32,066 bases of DNA from an uncultured Nitrospirota bacterium (GTDB lineage: Bacteria; CG2-30-53-67), in assembly GCA_947259355.1 (NCBI GenBank), contig CAMYMF010000024.1:1-32066 (forward strand), written 5' to 3'. Positions 14,960 to 24,836 of this stretch are shown here, piece after piece; the first letter of the stretch is position 1, and every line of letters begins with the position of its first letter. A model generated the notes under the pieces. That model saw nothing but the letters and a program-made list of their open reading frames with translations. It was not told the DNA's origin and did not search any database. Position numbers and translations under genes: made by a program.

Positions 14960-15886
14960 ATGGCGTGGGGAAAACGCAAAGACCTCCTGGGTATTGAAGA
15001 TCTCAGCCGGGATGAAATCGAAACCATCCTGGACACTGCCGAGTCCTTCAAAGAGGTCTCCCTTCGGGAAATTAAGAAAGTGCCGACCCTCCGTGGTACG
15101 ACGATCGTGAATCTCTTTCTCGAGCCGTCCACCCGGACGCGGACCTCCTTTGAGCTGGCAGGCAAGCGCCTCTCTGCGGACGTCATTAATGTCTCCGCAG
15201 CCAGCAGCAGTATTCTCAAAGGGGAAAGCCTCAAAGACACGGCTTGGAACATTGAGGCCATGAACACGGACATACTGGTCGTTCGCCATTCGGCGGCAGG
15301 GGCCGCGCACTTTCTCTCCAAAGTCCTTGACTGTTCGGTGATCAACGGCGGCGACGGCGCCCATGAGCATCCCAGCCAGGCCCTGCTCGACCTGTTCTCC
15401 ATCCGGGAGCGAAAGAAGCGGATCGAGGGGCTCACGGTCAGTATCATCGGCGATATCGCGCACAGTCGAGTAGCCCTCTCCAACATTCTGGCCCTTCAGA
15501 AGATGGGCGCTCGAGTGCGCATCGCGGGGCCGGCTACCATGATCCCCCTGGGCGTTGCATCCCTGGGGGTGGAAGTGACCTACGACATGGATGCGGCCAT
15601 CGAGGGAGCCGACGTGATCATGATGCTCCGAATTCAGAAGGAGCGTCAAGGCGCACACCTTTTCCCGTCGGTGCGGGAATATGCGACACATTTTGGGCTG
15701 AACCAGCAGCGGCTGCGGGGCGCAAAGAAGAACCTGCTCATCATGCATCCAGGACCGATCAATCGGGGCGTGGAGATCGCCCCCGACGTGGCCGACGGCC
15801 CCTACTCGATCATCCTCGACCAGGTCACCAACGGCGTGGCGGTGCGGATGGCCATTCTCTTTCTCTATTCGGGAGCGGCCCAATGA
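14960..15886 (+). CDS. pyrB: Aspartate carbamoyltransferase catalytic subunit
   Basis: PyrB condenses carbamoyl phosphate and aspartate to carbamoyl-aspartate. The 309-residue protein has the carbamoyl-phosphate loop [11 protein letters not shown] (Ser57-Thr60), [15 protein letters not shown], and the C-terminal [15 protein letters not shown] 14960 gives [15 protein letters not shown], a standard N-terminus, although the frame extends back into pyrR. The ribosome site is weak. It overlaps pyrC by ATGA at 15883-15886. No pyrI regulatory subunit is present; the linked pyrC suggests the type of ATCase that works with dihydroorotase rather than PyrI, which is an inference. Confidence 0.95.
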   Translation: MAWGKRKDLLGIEDLSRDEIETILDTAESFKEVSLREIKKVPTLRGTTIVNLFLEPSTRTRTSFELAGKRLSADVINVSAASSSILKGESLKDTAWNIEAMNTDILVVRHSAAGAAHFLSKVLDCSVINGGDGAHEHPSQALLDLFSIRERKKRIEGLTVSIIGDIAHSRVALSNILALQKMGARVRIAGPATMIPLGVASLGVEVTYDMDAAIEGADVIMMLRIQKERQGAHLFPSVREYATHFGLNQQRLRGAKKNLLIMHPGPINRGVEIAPDVADGPYSIILDQVTNGVAVRMAILFLYSGAAQ

Positions 15887-17181
15887 GTCTGATCATCAAA
15901 GGCGGCAGAGTCATAGACCCGGTGGGCGGCCTCGACCGGGTGTGCGATCTGGAGATTGACAAAGGCAGGATCGTGCGCACGGGCCGGGGATTGTCCGGGG
16001 AGCGGGTGCTCGAGGCCAGTGGGCTCTGGGTCCTGCCCGGTCTGATTGATATGCATGTGCACCTCCGGGAGCCCGGTTACGAATACAAGGAAACCATCGA
16101 GTCGGGTTCGCGGGCTGCCGCAGCCGGCGGGTTCACCGCGGTGGCCTGCATGGCCAACACCGATCCCGTCAACGACAACGGATCGGTGACGGATTTCATT
16201 CTCTCCCAGGCCCGCCGACGGGCTGCGGTGCGCATCTATCCTGTCGGTGCCCTGACGAAAAAGCTCAAGGGAGAGCAGCTTGCCGAGATCGCAGAGATGA
16301 AGGTCCGCGGGGTGGTGGCACTCAGTGATGACGGAGCCACCCCGATGAATGCGGAAGTCATGCGACGCGGCCTGGAGTATGCCAGCACCTTCGGACTGCC
16401 CGTCATCGCGCACTGTGACGATCAGAACCTGAGCCGCAAAGGCGTCATGCACGAAGGAGCGGTCTCCATGCGTCTCGGCCTGCCCGGCATTCCCGACGCA
16501 GCGGAGGCGTGCATTGTGGGCCGGGAAATTCTGCTCGCGGAGCTCACGGGCGCTGCACTGCACATCGCCCATGTGAGCAGCCGCCGTTCGGTGGCGCTCA
16601 TCCGCGGGGCCAAGGAACGCGGCGTGGCGGTGACGGCGGAGGTGACGCCGCACCATCTGACATTGAACGATGCCGCCCTGGCTGAATACGATACGAACCT
16701 CAAGGTCAGTCCGCCGCTGAGGACCGAGGCCGATCGACGGGCCCTCGTTGAAGGCTTGATCGATGGTACGCTCGATGCCGTTGCCAGCGACCATGCGCCC
16801 CACAATATTGCCGAGAAGGAAGTGGAGTTTGAGAACGCGGCCTTCGGGATGATCGGTCTCGAGACGTCCCTGCCGCTGCTGCTCCGTCTGGTGCATGCTG
16901 GCACGCTCACGCCATCCCAGCTTGTTCAGGTGATGGCGGTTGCGCCGGCCCGAATTCTTGGGCTTCCCGGTGGCACGCTCGGCAAGGGGGTGGATGCCGA
17001 TGTGTCGCTCGTCGATCCTGACCGCGTCTTCTCGGTGGATCCCCAGACACTGCTCTCCCGGAGTCGCAACACCCCCTTCGGCGGCTGGGAACTGAAAGGC
17101 AAGGCGGTCTGCACGCTGCTCCGGGGCAAGAAGGCCTACGAAGACCGAGAATGGAAGAGCCGTCAGAAGGTGTCGTCATGA
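15883..17181 (+). CDS. pyrC: Dihydroorotase
   Basis: PyrC cyclises carbamoyl-aspartate to dihydroorotate. The 432-residue amidohydrolase belongs to the long class typical of pyrB-linked genes. Zinc ligands His58 and His60 are in [10 protein letters not shown], further ligand regions are IAHCDDQN and LHIAHVSS, and the catalytic Asp is in ASDHAPHN. With these sites intact it is likely an active enzyme rather than a structural pseudo-dihydroorotase. Both ends overlap neighbours by ATGA (pyrB before, carA after), so translation is probably coupled. Confidence 0.95.
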   Translation: MSLIIKGGRVIDPVGGLDRVCDLEIDKGRIVRTGRGLSGERVLEASGLWVLPGLIDMHVHLREPGYEYKETIESGSRAAAAGGFTAVACMANTDPVNDNGSVTDFILSQARRRAAVRIYPVGALTKKLKGEQLAEIAEMKVRGVVALSDDGATPMNAEVMRRGLEYASTFGLPVIAHCDDQNLSRKGVMHEGAVSMRLGLPGIPDAAEACIVGREILLAELTGAALHIAHVSSRRSVALIRGAKERGVAVTAEVTPHHLTLNDAALAEYDTNLKVSPPLRTEADRRALVEGLIDGTLDAVASDHAPHNIAEKEVEFENAAFGMIGLETSLPLLLRLVHAGTLTPSQLVQVMAVAPARILGLPGGTLGKGVDADVSLVDPDRVFSVDPQTLLSRSRNTPFGGWELKGKAVCTLLRGKKAYEDREWKSRQKVSS

Positions 17182-18314
17182 AGGCAGCGCTGGCTCTGGC
17201 CGACGGCCGAATTTTCGAAGGCAAGGCATTGGGCGCCTCGGGAGAGACGGGCGGTGAGATCATTTTCAACACGTCCATGATGGGATATCAGGAGATCCTC
17301 ACCGATCCCTCCTATCAGGGGCAGATCATTACGATGACCTACCCGCTGATCGGCAATTACGGGACCAATAGGGAGGACGTGGAATCGGCAAGACCCTATG
17401 CGTCCGGTTTCGTGGTCAAGGAGGCGAGCGGTATTTCCAGTAACTGGCGCGCGGATTACTCCCTGGGCGACTACCTTCGGCGCCACGGCATCGTAGGTAT
17501 TCAGGGGGTCGACACGCGGGCGCTGACCCGGCACATTCGCGATCGCGGGGCTCAGCAGGCGGTCCTTTCCACAGAGTCTGTCGATCCCGCAACATTGGTT
17601 GCACGGGCGCAGGCCCGTCCCGCCATGGCGGGACAGGATCTCGTCCGGGAGGTGACCTGTACCGAACCCTATCGATGGGAGGAGTCCGAATGGGAATTGG
17701 GGCAGGGCTACCGTCCGGCGGGTGCTGCGCGATTTCGGGTGGTGGCCTTTGACTACGGGGTCAAACGCAACATCCTCCGGATACTGGCCGGTGCGGGGTG
17801 CCGAGTGACCGTGGTGCCCGCGACTACGAGCGCGGCGGCCGTGCTGGCCGAGGCGCCCGACGGGATCTTTCTCTCCAACGGTCCCGGCGACCCCGAACCG
17901 GTCACTTATGCCGTTGAGACCCTTCGCGAGCTGCTCGGGCGCAAACCGATTTTTGGTATCTGTCTGGGGCACCAGCTTCTGGGGCTGGCCCTGGGTGCGA
18001 GCACCTATAAGCTTAAGTTCGGGCATCACGGTGGGAACCAGCCGGTGATGGATCTCAAGACACGGAAGGTGGAGATCACGTCGCAGAATCACGGGTTTGC
18101 TATCCATCCTGACTCCCTGGCGGCCGCGGGCTCGGATTTGGAGCTGACCCACATCAACCTTAATGACCGGACGGTCGAGGGGCTGCGTCACCGGACGCTA
18201 CCGGTCTTTTCGGTGCAGTACCATCCCGAGTCGTCGCCCGGGCCGCACGATTCGCGGTATCTTTTTGACAGGTTTGTCGAGATGATGGAGGCCTTCAGAG
18301 AATCGCCAGGGTAG
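17178..18314 (+). CDS. carA: Carbamoyl-phosphate synthase small subunit
   Basis: CarA is the glutamine-hydrolysing subunit that passes ammonia to CarB. The 378-residue protein has the N-terminal CPSase small domain ([21 protein letters not shown]) and a class I glutamine amidotransferase domain. The nucleophile is Cys262 in GICLGHQ, and the His349/Glu351 pair is in [11 protein letters not shown] 17178 overlaps the pyrC stop (ATGA), with AAGGTG just upstream. It is complete, unlike the divergent carA fragment at the start of the window, and is therefore the organism's own gene. Confidence 0.96.
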   Translation: MKAALALADGRIFEGKALGASGETGGEIIFNTSMMGYQEILTDPSYQGQIITMTYPLIGNYGTNREDVESARPYASGFVVKEASGISSNWRADYSLGDYLRRHGIVGIQGVDTRALTRHIRDRGAQQAVLSTESVDPATLVARAQARPAMAGQDLVREVTCTEPYRWEESEWELGQGYRPAGAARFRVVAFDYGVKRNILRILAGAGCRVTVVPATTSAAAVLAEAPDGIFLSNGPGDPEPVTYAVETLRELLGRKPIFGICLGHQLLGLALGASTYKLKFGHHGGNQPVMDLKTRKVEITSQNHGFAIHPDSLAAAGSDLELTHINLNDRTVEGLRHRTLPVFSVQYHPESSPGPHDSRYLFDRFVEMMEAFRESPG

Positions 18315-18340
18315 AGCAACCGGGCCCGGGCATCCTTGGA

Positions 18341-18357
18341 CGCGCCGGCCCGGCGCG
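18341..18357. repeat. GC-rich palindrome between carA and the radical SAM gene
   Basis: CGCGCCGG-C-CCGGCGCG is a perfect 17-nt palindrome in the 67-nt gap. Folded as RNA it gives a strong short hairpin without a T run. It may be an mRNA processing or stability element, or chance in GC-rich DNA. Confidence 0.4.
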
Positions 18358-18381
18358 ACGGGAACGGATGGAAGGGACAAC

Positions 18382-19314
18382 ATGCGGGGGACCCAACAGG
18401 CGGCATCCTATCGGCACCTCAGCGAGGCGGCCTTTGCGAAAAGGGTGGAGCAAGCCTACGATCTGATGCGCCCCACGTGCCGGCTGTGTCCGAAAGCTTG
18501 CGGGGCGGAACGTCTGGCGGGCGAGCGCGGCGCGTGCGGCGCGACGGGACACCTCTTCGTCGCAAGCGTCAATCTGCACTTCGGGGAGGAGCCTCCCATT
18601 TCAGGCTGCCGCGGCTCGGGGACGATTTTTCTCACCCACTGCAACCTGGCGTGCGTCTATTGTCAGAATTATCCCATCAGCCAGTTGGGAAACGGGGCGC
18701 AGACAACACCCGGGGCCCTGGCTGAAAAGATGGTGGGCCTCCAGGCGCGCGGCGCTTACAATATCAACTGGGTGACGCCGACGCACCAAATTCCCCACCT
18801 GCTCGATGCCCTTCAGCGGGCGCGGCGGCTGGGTTTGGAAATTCCCATTGTGTACAACAGTAGCGGCTACGATTCGGTGGAGTCTTTGGCCCTGCTCGAA
18901 GGAATCGTCGACATCTATCTACCGGATATGCGCTATGCGGACGGACGCGTGTCGCAGCAGCTTTCAGGTGTCCCCGACTATCCCGACGTGAACCGGCGGG
19001 CCGTTGCGGAGATGCACCGTCAGGTGGGCGACCTCTGCATCGACGCCGAGGGCATCGCGGTGCGGGGCCTACTGGTGCGCCATCTGATCCTGCCCGGCGG
19101 ACGCTCCGGGACGGCCGACGTCCTGCGGCATCTGTCGCAGCGGATCTCGCCAAAGGCCTGGGTCAGTCTCATGAGCCAGTACTTTCCGGCCCACCGGGCA
19201 TCGGAAACGGAGGGCATGAACCGACGAATCACCCGCGAGGAATACGCGGCCGCCGAGGCGCTGCTCACGGCACACGGGCTGAGCCGGGGATGGGTGCAGG
19301 ACCTCGACGGATGA
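18382..19314 (+). CDS. PflX-type radical SAM protein (COG1313-like)
   Basis: The 310-residue protein belongs to the radical SAM proteins related to pyruvate formate-lyase activating enzymes. SAM-cluster cysteines are Cys87, Cys91 and Cys94 in [15 protein letters not shown] second N-terminal cysteine group, Cys33, Cys36, Cys40 and Cys52 (CRLCPKAC...GACGA), could hold another Fe-S cluster. Later motifs are [17 protein letters not shown] and VRHLILPGG. No reaction is established for this subfamily as far as I know. It is wedged between carA and carB, with 67-nt and 61-nt gaps, on the same strand, so it is transcribed with pyrimidine genes. No glycyl-radical enzyme partner is seen. Function unknown. 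Confidence 0.85.
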   Translation: MRGTQQAASYRHLSEAAFAKRVEQAYDLMRPTCRLCPKACGAERLAGERGACGATGHLFVASVNLHFGEEPPISGCRGSGTIFLTHCNLACVYCQNYPISQLGNGAQTTPGALAEKMVGLQARGAYNINWVTPTHQIPHLLDALQRARRLGLEIPIVYNSSGYDSVESLALLEGIVDIYLPDMRYADGRVSQQLSGVPDYPDVNRRAVAEMHRQVGDLCIDAEGIAVRGLLVRHLILPGGRSGTADVLRHLSQRISPKAWVSLMSQYFPAHRASETEGMNRRITREEYAAAEALLTAHGLSRGWVQDLDG

Positions 19315-19375
19315 AGCCGAGAGAGTGCCCGTCGGCGGCAGAACTGATCCGTCTTTGATACAGGGCATTGAAACC

Positions 19376-22300
19376 ATGCCGAAACGAGACGACATCCAGA
19401 AGATACTCCTCATCGGATCGGGCCCCATTGTGATCGGGCAGGCCTGCGAATTCGATTACTCCGGCACCCAGGCGTGCAAGGCCCTGAAGGAGGAAGGCTA
19501 CACGGTGGTTCTGGTGAACAGCAATCCCGCAACCATCATGACGGATCCCGACTTCGCGGACCGGACCTACATCGAACCGATTACGCCGGCTGTGGTGGAG
19601 AAGATCATTGCGGCGGAACGGCCCGATGCCTTGCTGCCGACCATGGGGGGCCAGACGGCGCTGAATGTCACCATGGAACTGGAGTCCTCGGGTGTCCTGA
19701 AACGCCACGGGGTGCGCCTGATCGGCGCCGATGTGGCGGCCATCCACAAAGCTGAAGACCGGGAAGCCTTCCGGGAAGCCATGCAGCGGATCGGGTTGGC
19801 CCTGCCGAGGAGTATCTATGTGAAGAGCCGCCAGGAGGCCCGGGCGGCGGCGGCGGAGATCGGATTCCCGAGCATCATCCGGCCGTCCTTCACCCTGGGC
19901 GGGACCGGGGGCAATGTGGCCTTTAACGAGGAACAGTTCGAAGCGTATGTGGAGTGGGGGCTCGATGTCAGCCCTGTGCATCAACTCCTCATCGAGGAAT
20001 CTGTGCTCGGTTGGAAGGAGTTCGAGCTGGAGGTGATGCGGGACCGCAAGGACAATGTGGTCATCATCTGCTCCATCGAGAATCTCGATCCCATGGGGGT
20101 GCACACCGGTGACAGCATCACCGTGGCCCCAGCCCAGACCCTCACCGACAAGGAATACCAGATCATGCGGGACGCGGCCATTGCGATCATCCGGGAGATC
20201 GGCGTCGACACGGGGGGCTCCAATGTTCAGTTTGCCGTGCATCCCGAGGACGGCCGTTTGGTGGTGATCGAAATGAACCCTCGCGTCTCGCGCTCCTCAG
20301 CGCTGGCTTCAAAGGCGACGGGCTTTCCCATTGCCAAGATTGCCGCCAAACTGGCCGTGGGCTACACGCTGGACGAGATCACCAATGACATTACGAAAGA
20401 GACGCCCGCGTCCTTCGAACCGGTTCTCGACTACTGTGTGGTCAAATTTCCCCGCTTCACCTTTGAGAAGTTCGCCCAGACCGACGACACCCTGACCACC
20501 CAGATGAAGTCGGTGGGGGAGGCCATGGCCATCGGTCGCACCTTCAAGGAAGCGCTGCAAAAGGCGATCCGCTCCATGGAGATCGACAGCCACGGGTTCG
20601 AATCCCGGCCGCATACGGGGGAGGCGCTGCGGGAAAAGCTCCGGACTCCCTGTGCCGATCGGCTCTGGTACATCGGGCAGGCCCTGCGAGACGGCATGGG
20701 CCTTGACGAAATTTACGAGCTTTCAAAGATCGACCGGTGGTTTCTGTTTAACATTCAGGAGATCATCCGGTTTGAATCGGCCTTGCGGGAGGCGCACGAG
20801 CTGACGGTTCTACTGCGGGAAGCCAAGACCCTCGGTTTTTCCGACCGGCGCATCGCAGAGATCCGGGGGGTACCCGAGCGAACGGTGCGGGAAATGCGGC
20901 GCAGCGAGGGAATTCAGGCGACCTTCAAGACCGTTGACACCTGTGCTGCAGAGTTCGAGGCCTACACGCCCTATCTCTACTCCACCTATGAATCGGAGTG
21001 CGAGGCCGGCCCCACGATGCGCCGCAAGGTCATGATTCTCGGCGGGGGGCCCAACCGGATCGGCCAGGGCATCGAGTTCGACTACTGTTGTGTCCATGCC
21101 TCCTTCGCGCTGCAGGAGATCGGTTACGAGTCGATCATGGTCAACTGCAATCCCGAGACGGTGAGCACCGACTACGACACCTCCGATCGACTCTACTTCG
21201 AACCGCTGACCCTGGAGGACGTGCTGGAGATCATCCGGGTGGAAAAGCCCGACGGGGTGCTGCTACAGTACGGGGGGCAGACCCCTCTCAAGCTGGCGGT
21301 GCCTCTGGAACAGGAGGGGGTTCCCATCATCGGAACCTCGCCGGATGCCATCGATCGGGCAGAAGACCGGGAGCGTTTCCAGAAGTTGCTCCGCAAGCTC
21401 GGCCTGAAGCAGCCCGACAACGGCACCGCTACGTCGTTGGCCGAAGCGCTCGAAATTGCGCGGGACATCGGCTATCCCGTGGTGGTGCGGCCCTCCTACG
21501 TGCTGGGCGGGCGCGCCATGAGCATTGTCTTCAATGACGGGGACCTGGAGGCATATATGGCCTCCGCAGTGCGTGCCTCCTCGGAGCATCCGGTGCTGCT
21601 CGATCGTTTTGTCATGAACGCGACCGAGATTGACGTCGATGCCATCTCCGACGGTACCGATGTGGTCATCGGGGGGATCATGGAGCATATCGAGGAGGCC
21701 GGCATTCACTCGGGCGATTCCGCCTGCTCCCTCCCGCCCTATTCCCTCAAACCGCAGGTGCTCGATGAGATCCGCCGTCAGACGGTGGCCCTTGCGGGGG
21801 AGCTGCAGGTGGTGGGTCTCATGAACATCCAGTATGCCGTTCAGGATGACGAGATCTTTGTGCTGGAGGTGAACCCCCGCGCGTCCCGGACTGTTCCCTT
21901 CGTGAGCAAAGCCATCGGTGTGCCGCTGGCCAAACTGGGTGCCAAGGTGATGACGGGAATGCGTTTGGCGGAACTGGGATTTACCGAGGAACGGAGCATC
22001 CCTTATTTCTGCGTGAAGGAGGCGGTGTTTCCCTTTCTGAAATTTCCCGGTGTGGACACGTTGCTGAGCCCTGAGATGAAATCGACGGGCGAGGTCATGG
22101 GAATCGATCGGCGTTTCGGCAGCGCCTTCGCCAAGTCGCAGATTGGTGCGGGCACCCTGTTGCCGACATCGGGCAAAGCCTTTGTCAGCGTGCGGGACAC
22201 GGACAAGCAGCGGGTACTGCCGACGGTGCGCAAGCTTGTGGATCTGGGCTTTGAGATCGTTGCGACCCGCGGGACCGCAGCATTCCTGCGGGAGCATGGG

Positions 22301-22585
22301 GTCGCCGCGCAAGTTGTCAACAAAGTCCTGGAGGGACCGCCGCACATTGTGGACGGCATCACCGGGCGCGAAATCGCCATGGTTATCAACACACCGACAG
22401 GATTGGCCGCGGAGCAGGATTCGTTCTCCATTCGACGGTCCGCGTTGACCTACTTCATCCCCTATTTCACAACCGTCGCCGGAGCACGGGAGGCGGTGAA
22501 CGGGATAGAAGCCATGGCTGCGGAGGAATTGAAGATCTGCCCCATCCAGGAATACCATCGCACGGGAGGAGAGACAAAGTCATGA
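19376..22585 (+). CDS. carB: Carbamoyl-phosphate synthase large subunit
   Basis: CarB makes carbamoyl phosphate from bicarbonate, ammonia and two ATP. The 1069-residue protein is the normal length (E. coli 1073) with duplicated ATP-grasp halves. Each half opens with a GPxxIGQxxEFDYxxxxA block ([18 protein letters not shown] and [16 protein letters not shown]). ATP-grasp motifs include [12 protein letters not shown] and [12 protein letters not shown]. The C-terminal MGS-like regulatory domain starts near [16 protein letters not shown] 19376 gives [16 protein letters not shown], the standard start. The end overlaps greA by ATGA. The MGS-like domain is the usual site for allosteric ligands such as UMP. 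Confidence 0.97.
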   Translation: MPKRDDIQKILLIGSGPIVIGQACEFDYSGTQACKALKEEGYTVVLVNSNPATIMTDPDFADRTYIEPITPAVVEKIIAAERPDALLPTMGGQTALNVTMELESSGVLKRHGVRLIGADVAAIHKAEDREAFREAMQRIGLALPRSIYVKSRQEARAAAAEIGFPSIIRPSFTLGGTGGNVAFNEEQFEAYVEWGLDVSPVHQLLIEESVLGWKEFELEVMRDRKDNVVIICSIENLDPMGVHTGDSITVAPAQTLTDKEYQIMRDAAIAIIREIGVDTGGSNVQFAVHPEDGRLVVIEMNPRVSRSSALASKATGFPIAKIAAKLAVGYTLDEITNDITKETPASFEPVLDYCVVKFPRFTFEKFAQTDDTLTTQMKSVGEAMAIGRTFKEALQKAIRSMEIDSHGFESRPHTGEALREKLRTPCADRLWYIGQALRDGMGLDEIYELSKIDRWFLFNIQEIIRFESALREAHELTVLLREAKTLGFSDRRIAEIRGVPERTVREMRRSEGIQATFKTVDTCAAEFEAYTPYLYSTYESECEAGPTMRRKVMILGGGPNRIGQGIEFDYCCVHASFALQEIGYESIMVNCNPETVSTDYDTSDRLYFEPLTLEDVLEIIRVEKPDGVLLQYGGQTPLKLAVPLEQEGVPIIGTSPDAIDRAEDRERFQKLLRKLGLKQPDNGTATSLAEALEIARDIGYPVVVRPSYVLGGRAMSIVFNDGDLEAYMASAVRASSEHPVLLDRFVMNATEIDVDAISDGTDVVIGGIMEHIEEAGIHSGDSACSLPPYSLKPQVLDEIRRQTVALAGELQVVGLMNIQYAVQDDEIFVLEVNPRASRTVPFVSKAIGVPLAKLGAKVMTGMRLAELGFTEERSIPYFCVKEAVFPFLKFPGVDTLLSPEMKSTGEVMGIDRRFGSAFAKSQIGAGTLLPTSGKAFVSVRDTDKQRVLPTVRKLVDLGFEIVATRGTAAFLREHGVAAQVVNKVLEGPPHIVDGITGREIAMVINTPTGLAAEQDSFSIRRSALTYFIPYFTTVAGAREAVNGIEAMAAEELKICPIQEYHRTGGETKS

Positions 22586-23079
22586 TGCCGGGAAAAGTGC
22601 CCATGACGCCCGCGGGGCATGAGATTCTCAAGGAGCAGTTGCGCCGCCTCATGAATGAAGAGCGGCCCAAGGTCGTGCGTGAGATTGAAGAAGCGCGTTC
22701 CCACGGCGATCTGAGTGAGAATGCCGAATACCATGCCGCCAAGGAGCGGCAGGGCTACATCGAAGGACGCATTGCCGAACTGAACGCCAAGCTTGCACGG
22801 GCGGAGGTGATCGCCCCGTCCAAGATCCGCACCGACCGCGTCAGTTTTGGCTCCGTGGTAACCCTCGTGAATGCGGCCACCGACGAAGAGGTGACCTATC
22901 AGCTCGTGGGTGAAGAAGAGGCCGACATCAGCGACGGGAAGATCTCCGTCTACTCACCGGTGGCCAGGGCTCTCATTGGAAAAGAGGTCGGGGAAGAAGT
23001 GGAGGTGCGGGCCCCCGGCGGTATCATTGGCTACGAAATCCTAGATATTCAATGTCCTTCTTTCCCATCCGACAAGTAA
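22582..23079 (+). CDS. greA: Transcript cleavage factor GreA
   Basis: GreA enters the RNA polymerase secondary channel and stimulates cleavage of backtracked RNA. The 165-residue protein has the N-terminal coiled coil with the acidic tip [16 protein letters not shown] (Asp43, Glu46), then the C-terminal FKBP-like domain ([29 protein letters not shown]). The start is ATG 22582 or 22585 (tandem ATG ATG), the first overlapping the carB stop. The C-terminus runs 28 nt into pyrK. Placing greA directly after carB is a familiar arrangement in several bacterial groups. Confidence 0.95.
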   Translation: MMPGKVPMTPAGHEILKEQLRRLMNEERPKVVREIEEARSHGDLSENAEYHAAKERQGYIEGRIAELNAKLARAEVIAPSKIRTDRVSFGSVVTLVNAATDEEVTYQLVGEEEADISDGKISVYSPVARALIGKEVGEEVEVRAPGGIIGYEILDIQCPSFPSDK

Positions 23080-23864
23080 CGGCCCGGGTGACGGGAAACG
23101 ATCCCGTGGGCGAAGCCACCTTTCGGCTGATTCTCTCGGCGACAGACTTCCCCCCGACGGCTGCGCCTGGTCAGTTTGTTATGCTCCGGACCTCCGCCGG
23201 TGCAGACCCGATGCTGCGGCGGGCCTTCTCCTTGCACGATCGGCAGGAAGGTTCCCTGGAGATTCTCTATAAGGTCGTGGGCCGGGGGACGGCTTGGATG
23301 GCGCAACGGCGCACGGGGGATGCCATTGACTTGATCGGCCCCCTGGGACAGGGGTTTGCCATAGCACCCACGCTGCGCACAGCGCTTCTTGTTGCGGGGG
23401 GCATGGGGATTGCGCCGTTTCGGTTTCTGATCCGATCGCTGAGAGCCGCGGGGGTCGACATGCTTCTCTTCTACGGCGCGCGCACGGAAAGGGATCTGCT
23501 GGAACTGGCAGAGATGGAAGCGGCCGGCGTTTCCCTGCTGCTTGCCACCGAGGACGGCAGCCGGGGGGAGAGGGGTCGCATTACGGAGCTTTTCCAGCAA
23601 CACTTCCGCAAGGTGGAACCGTCGGAGGCGTTCAAGATCTTCGCGTGCGGTCCCCACGAGATGCTCTACGAAGTAGGCCGCATTGCGCGGGGCCAGGCCA
23701 TTGCCTGCGAAGTCTCGCTGGAGTCTCACATGGCCTGCGGCCTGGGAACGTGTATGGGCTGCGTCATCGCCACAGAGGATGGGTACCAGCGGGTTTGCCG
23801 CGAGGGACCCGTCTTCTCGGCCCAGCGCTTGCTCCTGGATGAAATCTCTCTCGCGCAGGACTAA
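23052..23864 (+). CDS. pyrK: Dihydroorotate dehydrogenase electron transfer subunit PyrK
   Basis: PyrK carries FAD and a 2Fe-2S cluster and passes electrons from PyrD FMN to NAD+. The 270-residue protein has the FAD motif RRAFSLHD (about 56-63), the NAD-binding segment LLVAGGMGIAPFRFL, and the Fe-S cysteines Cys229, Cys234, Cys237 and Cys249 (MACGLGTCMGCVI...RVC). ATG 23052 gives [13 protein letters not shown], in line with the family, and makes a 28-nt overlap with greA. The next gene, pyrD, is 30 nt downstream and supplies the catalytic subunit. Confidence 0.95.
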   Translation: MSFFPIRQVTARVTGNDPVGEATFRLILSATDFPPTAAPGQFVMLRTSAGADPMLRRAFSLHDRQEGSLEILYKVVGRGTAWMAQRRTGDAIDLIGPLGQGFAIAPTLRTALLVAGGMGIAPFRFLIRSLRAAGVDMLLFYGARTERDLLELAEMEAAGVSLLLATEDGSRGERGRITELFQQHFRKVEPSEAFKIFACGPHEMLYEVGRIARGQAIACEVSLESHMACGLGTCMGCVIATEDGYQRVCREGPVFSAQRLLLDEISLAQD

Positions 23865-23894
23865 CCTGTTGGCAGCGAACCCCACGAGGACTGT

Positions 23895-24836
23895 ATGATG
23901 AATGTGAGCAAATCGGCGCCGGAGCTTTCCGTTGAGATCGCAGGGATCCGGATGAAGAATCCTGTTTTAACGGCGTCGGGGACTTTTGGTTACGGCGAAG
24001 AAATGGCGCAGATCTACGACCTCTCACAGCTCGGCGCCCTCACGGTCAAAGGGCTTTCCCTCCGCCCGCAAACCGGAAACCGGCCCCCCCGAATCTGCGA
24101 GACCCCGGCGGGGATGCTCAATTCCATCGGTCTGCAGAATATCGGCGTCGAGGCCTTCGTACGCGACAAACTGCCTTTCCTGCGCCGCATCGATACCCGG
24201 GTGCTCGCCAACATCTACGGACACAGCGCCGAGGAATATGCCGCGGTGGCCGGCATCCTCGACGGGGCCGACGGTGTCGATGGTATCGAGCTCAATATTT
24301 CCTGTCCCAATGTAAAGAAGGGGGGGATGGCCTTCGGCACCGATCGTGCCGAGACGGGTCGCGTGGTGCGGCTTGCACGCAAGGCCACGGGGCTGCCGCT
24401 CATTGTCAAGCTTTCACCCAACGTCACCGATATCACCGAGATCGCGCGGGCCGCGGAGGGTGAAGGCGCAGACGCCTTATCGCTCATCAACACCTTGCTG
24501 GGAATGGCCGTCGATATTGATCGGAAAAAACCGCGCCTCTCCCGGGGGGTCGGTGGACTGTCGGGTCCGGCCATCCGGCCGGTGGCTCTGCGCATGGTCT
24601 ACCAGGTGTCTCGGGTCACAGAGCTACCCGTCATCGGCATGGGGGGAATTGTCTGTGCCGAGGATGCCATCGCCTTCCTGCTCGTCGGCGCTTCTGCGGT
24701 GTCGGTGGGGACCGCCAATTTTGTCGACCCCCTCTGCCCCCTGGAGATGATTACAGGAATCGAGGCGTACCTGAAGGAACATGGACATACCCGCGTCCAG
24801 GAGCTGGTGGGCGCGCTGGAGATGGAACAAGTATGA
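23895..24836 (+). CDS. pyrD: Dihydroorotate dehydrogenase, catalytic subunit (class 1B)
   Basis: PyrD oxidises dihydroorotate to orotate with FMN. The 313-residue protein is the class 1B type, shown by its catalytic Cys137 in NISCPNVKKGG and its partner pyrK. Other motifs are NPVLTASGTFGYG, KGLSLRPQTGN, ETPAGMLNSIGLQN and PVIGMGGIV. Tandem ATGs at 23895 and 23898 are both possible. GAGGA (23886-23890) is 4 nt from the first and 7 nt from the second, so 23898 may be preferred. It overlaps the next gene by ATGA. pyrE and pyrF, needed for UMP, lie elsewhere. Confidence 0.95.
   Translation: MMNVSKSAPELSVEIAGIRMKNPVLTASGTFGYGEEMAQIYDLSQLGALTVKGLSLRPQTGNRPPRICETPAGMLNSIGLQNIGVEAFVRDKLPFLRRIDTRVLANIYGHSAEEYAAVAGILDGADGVDGIELNISCPNVKKGGMAFGTDRAETGRVVRLARKATGLPLIVKLSPNVTDITEIARAAEGEGADALSLINTLLGMAVDIDRKKPRLSRGVGGLSGPAIRPVALRMVYQVSRVTELPVIGMGGIVCAEDAIAFLLVGASAVSVGTANFVDPLCPLEMITGIEAYLKEHGHTRVQELVGALEMEQV

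Noticed and set aside
16422-16910. Minus-strand frames opposite pyrC
   Set aside because: They arise from codon bias in a conserved gene and have no ribosome site or motif.
21263-22558. 431-codon minus-strand frame opposite carB
   Set aside because: carB is complete and conserved on the plus strand. The antisense frame has no recognisable motif.
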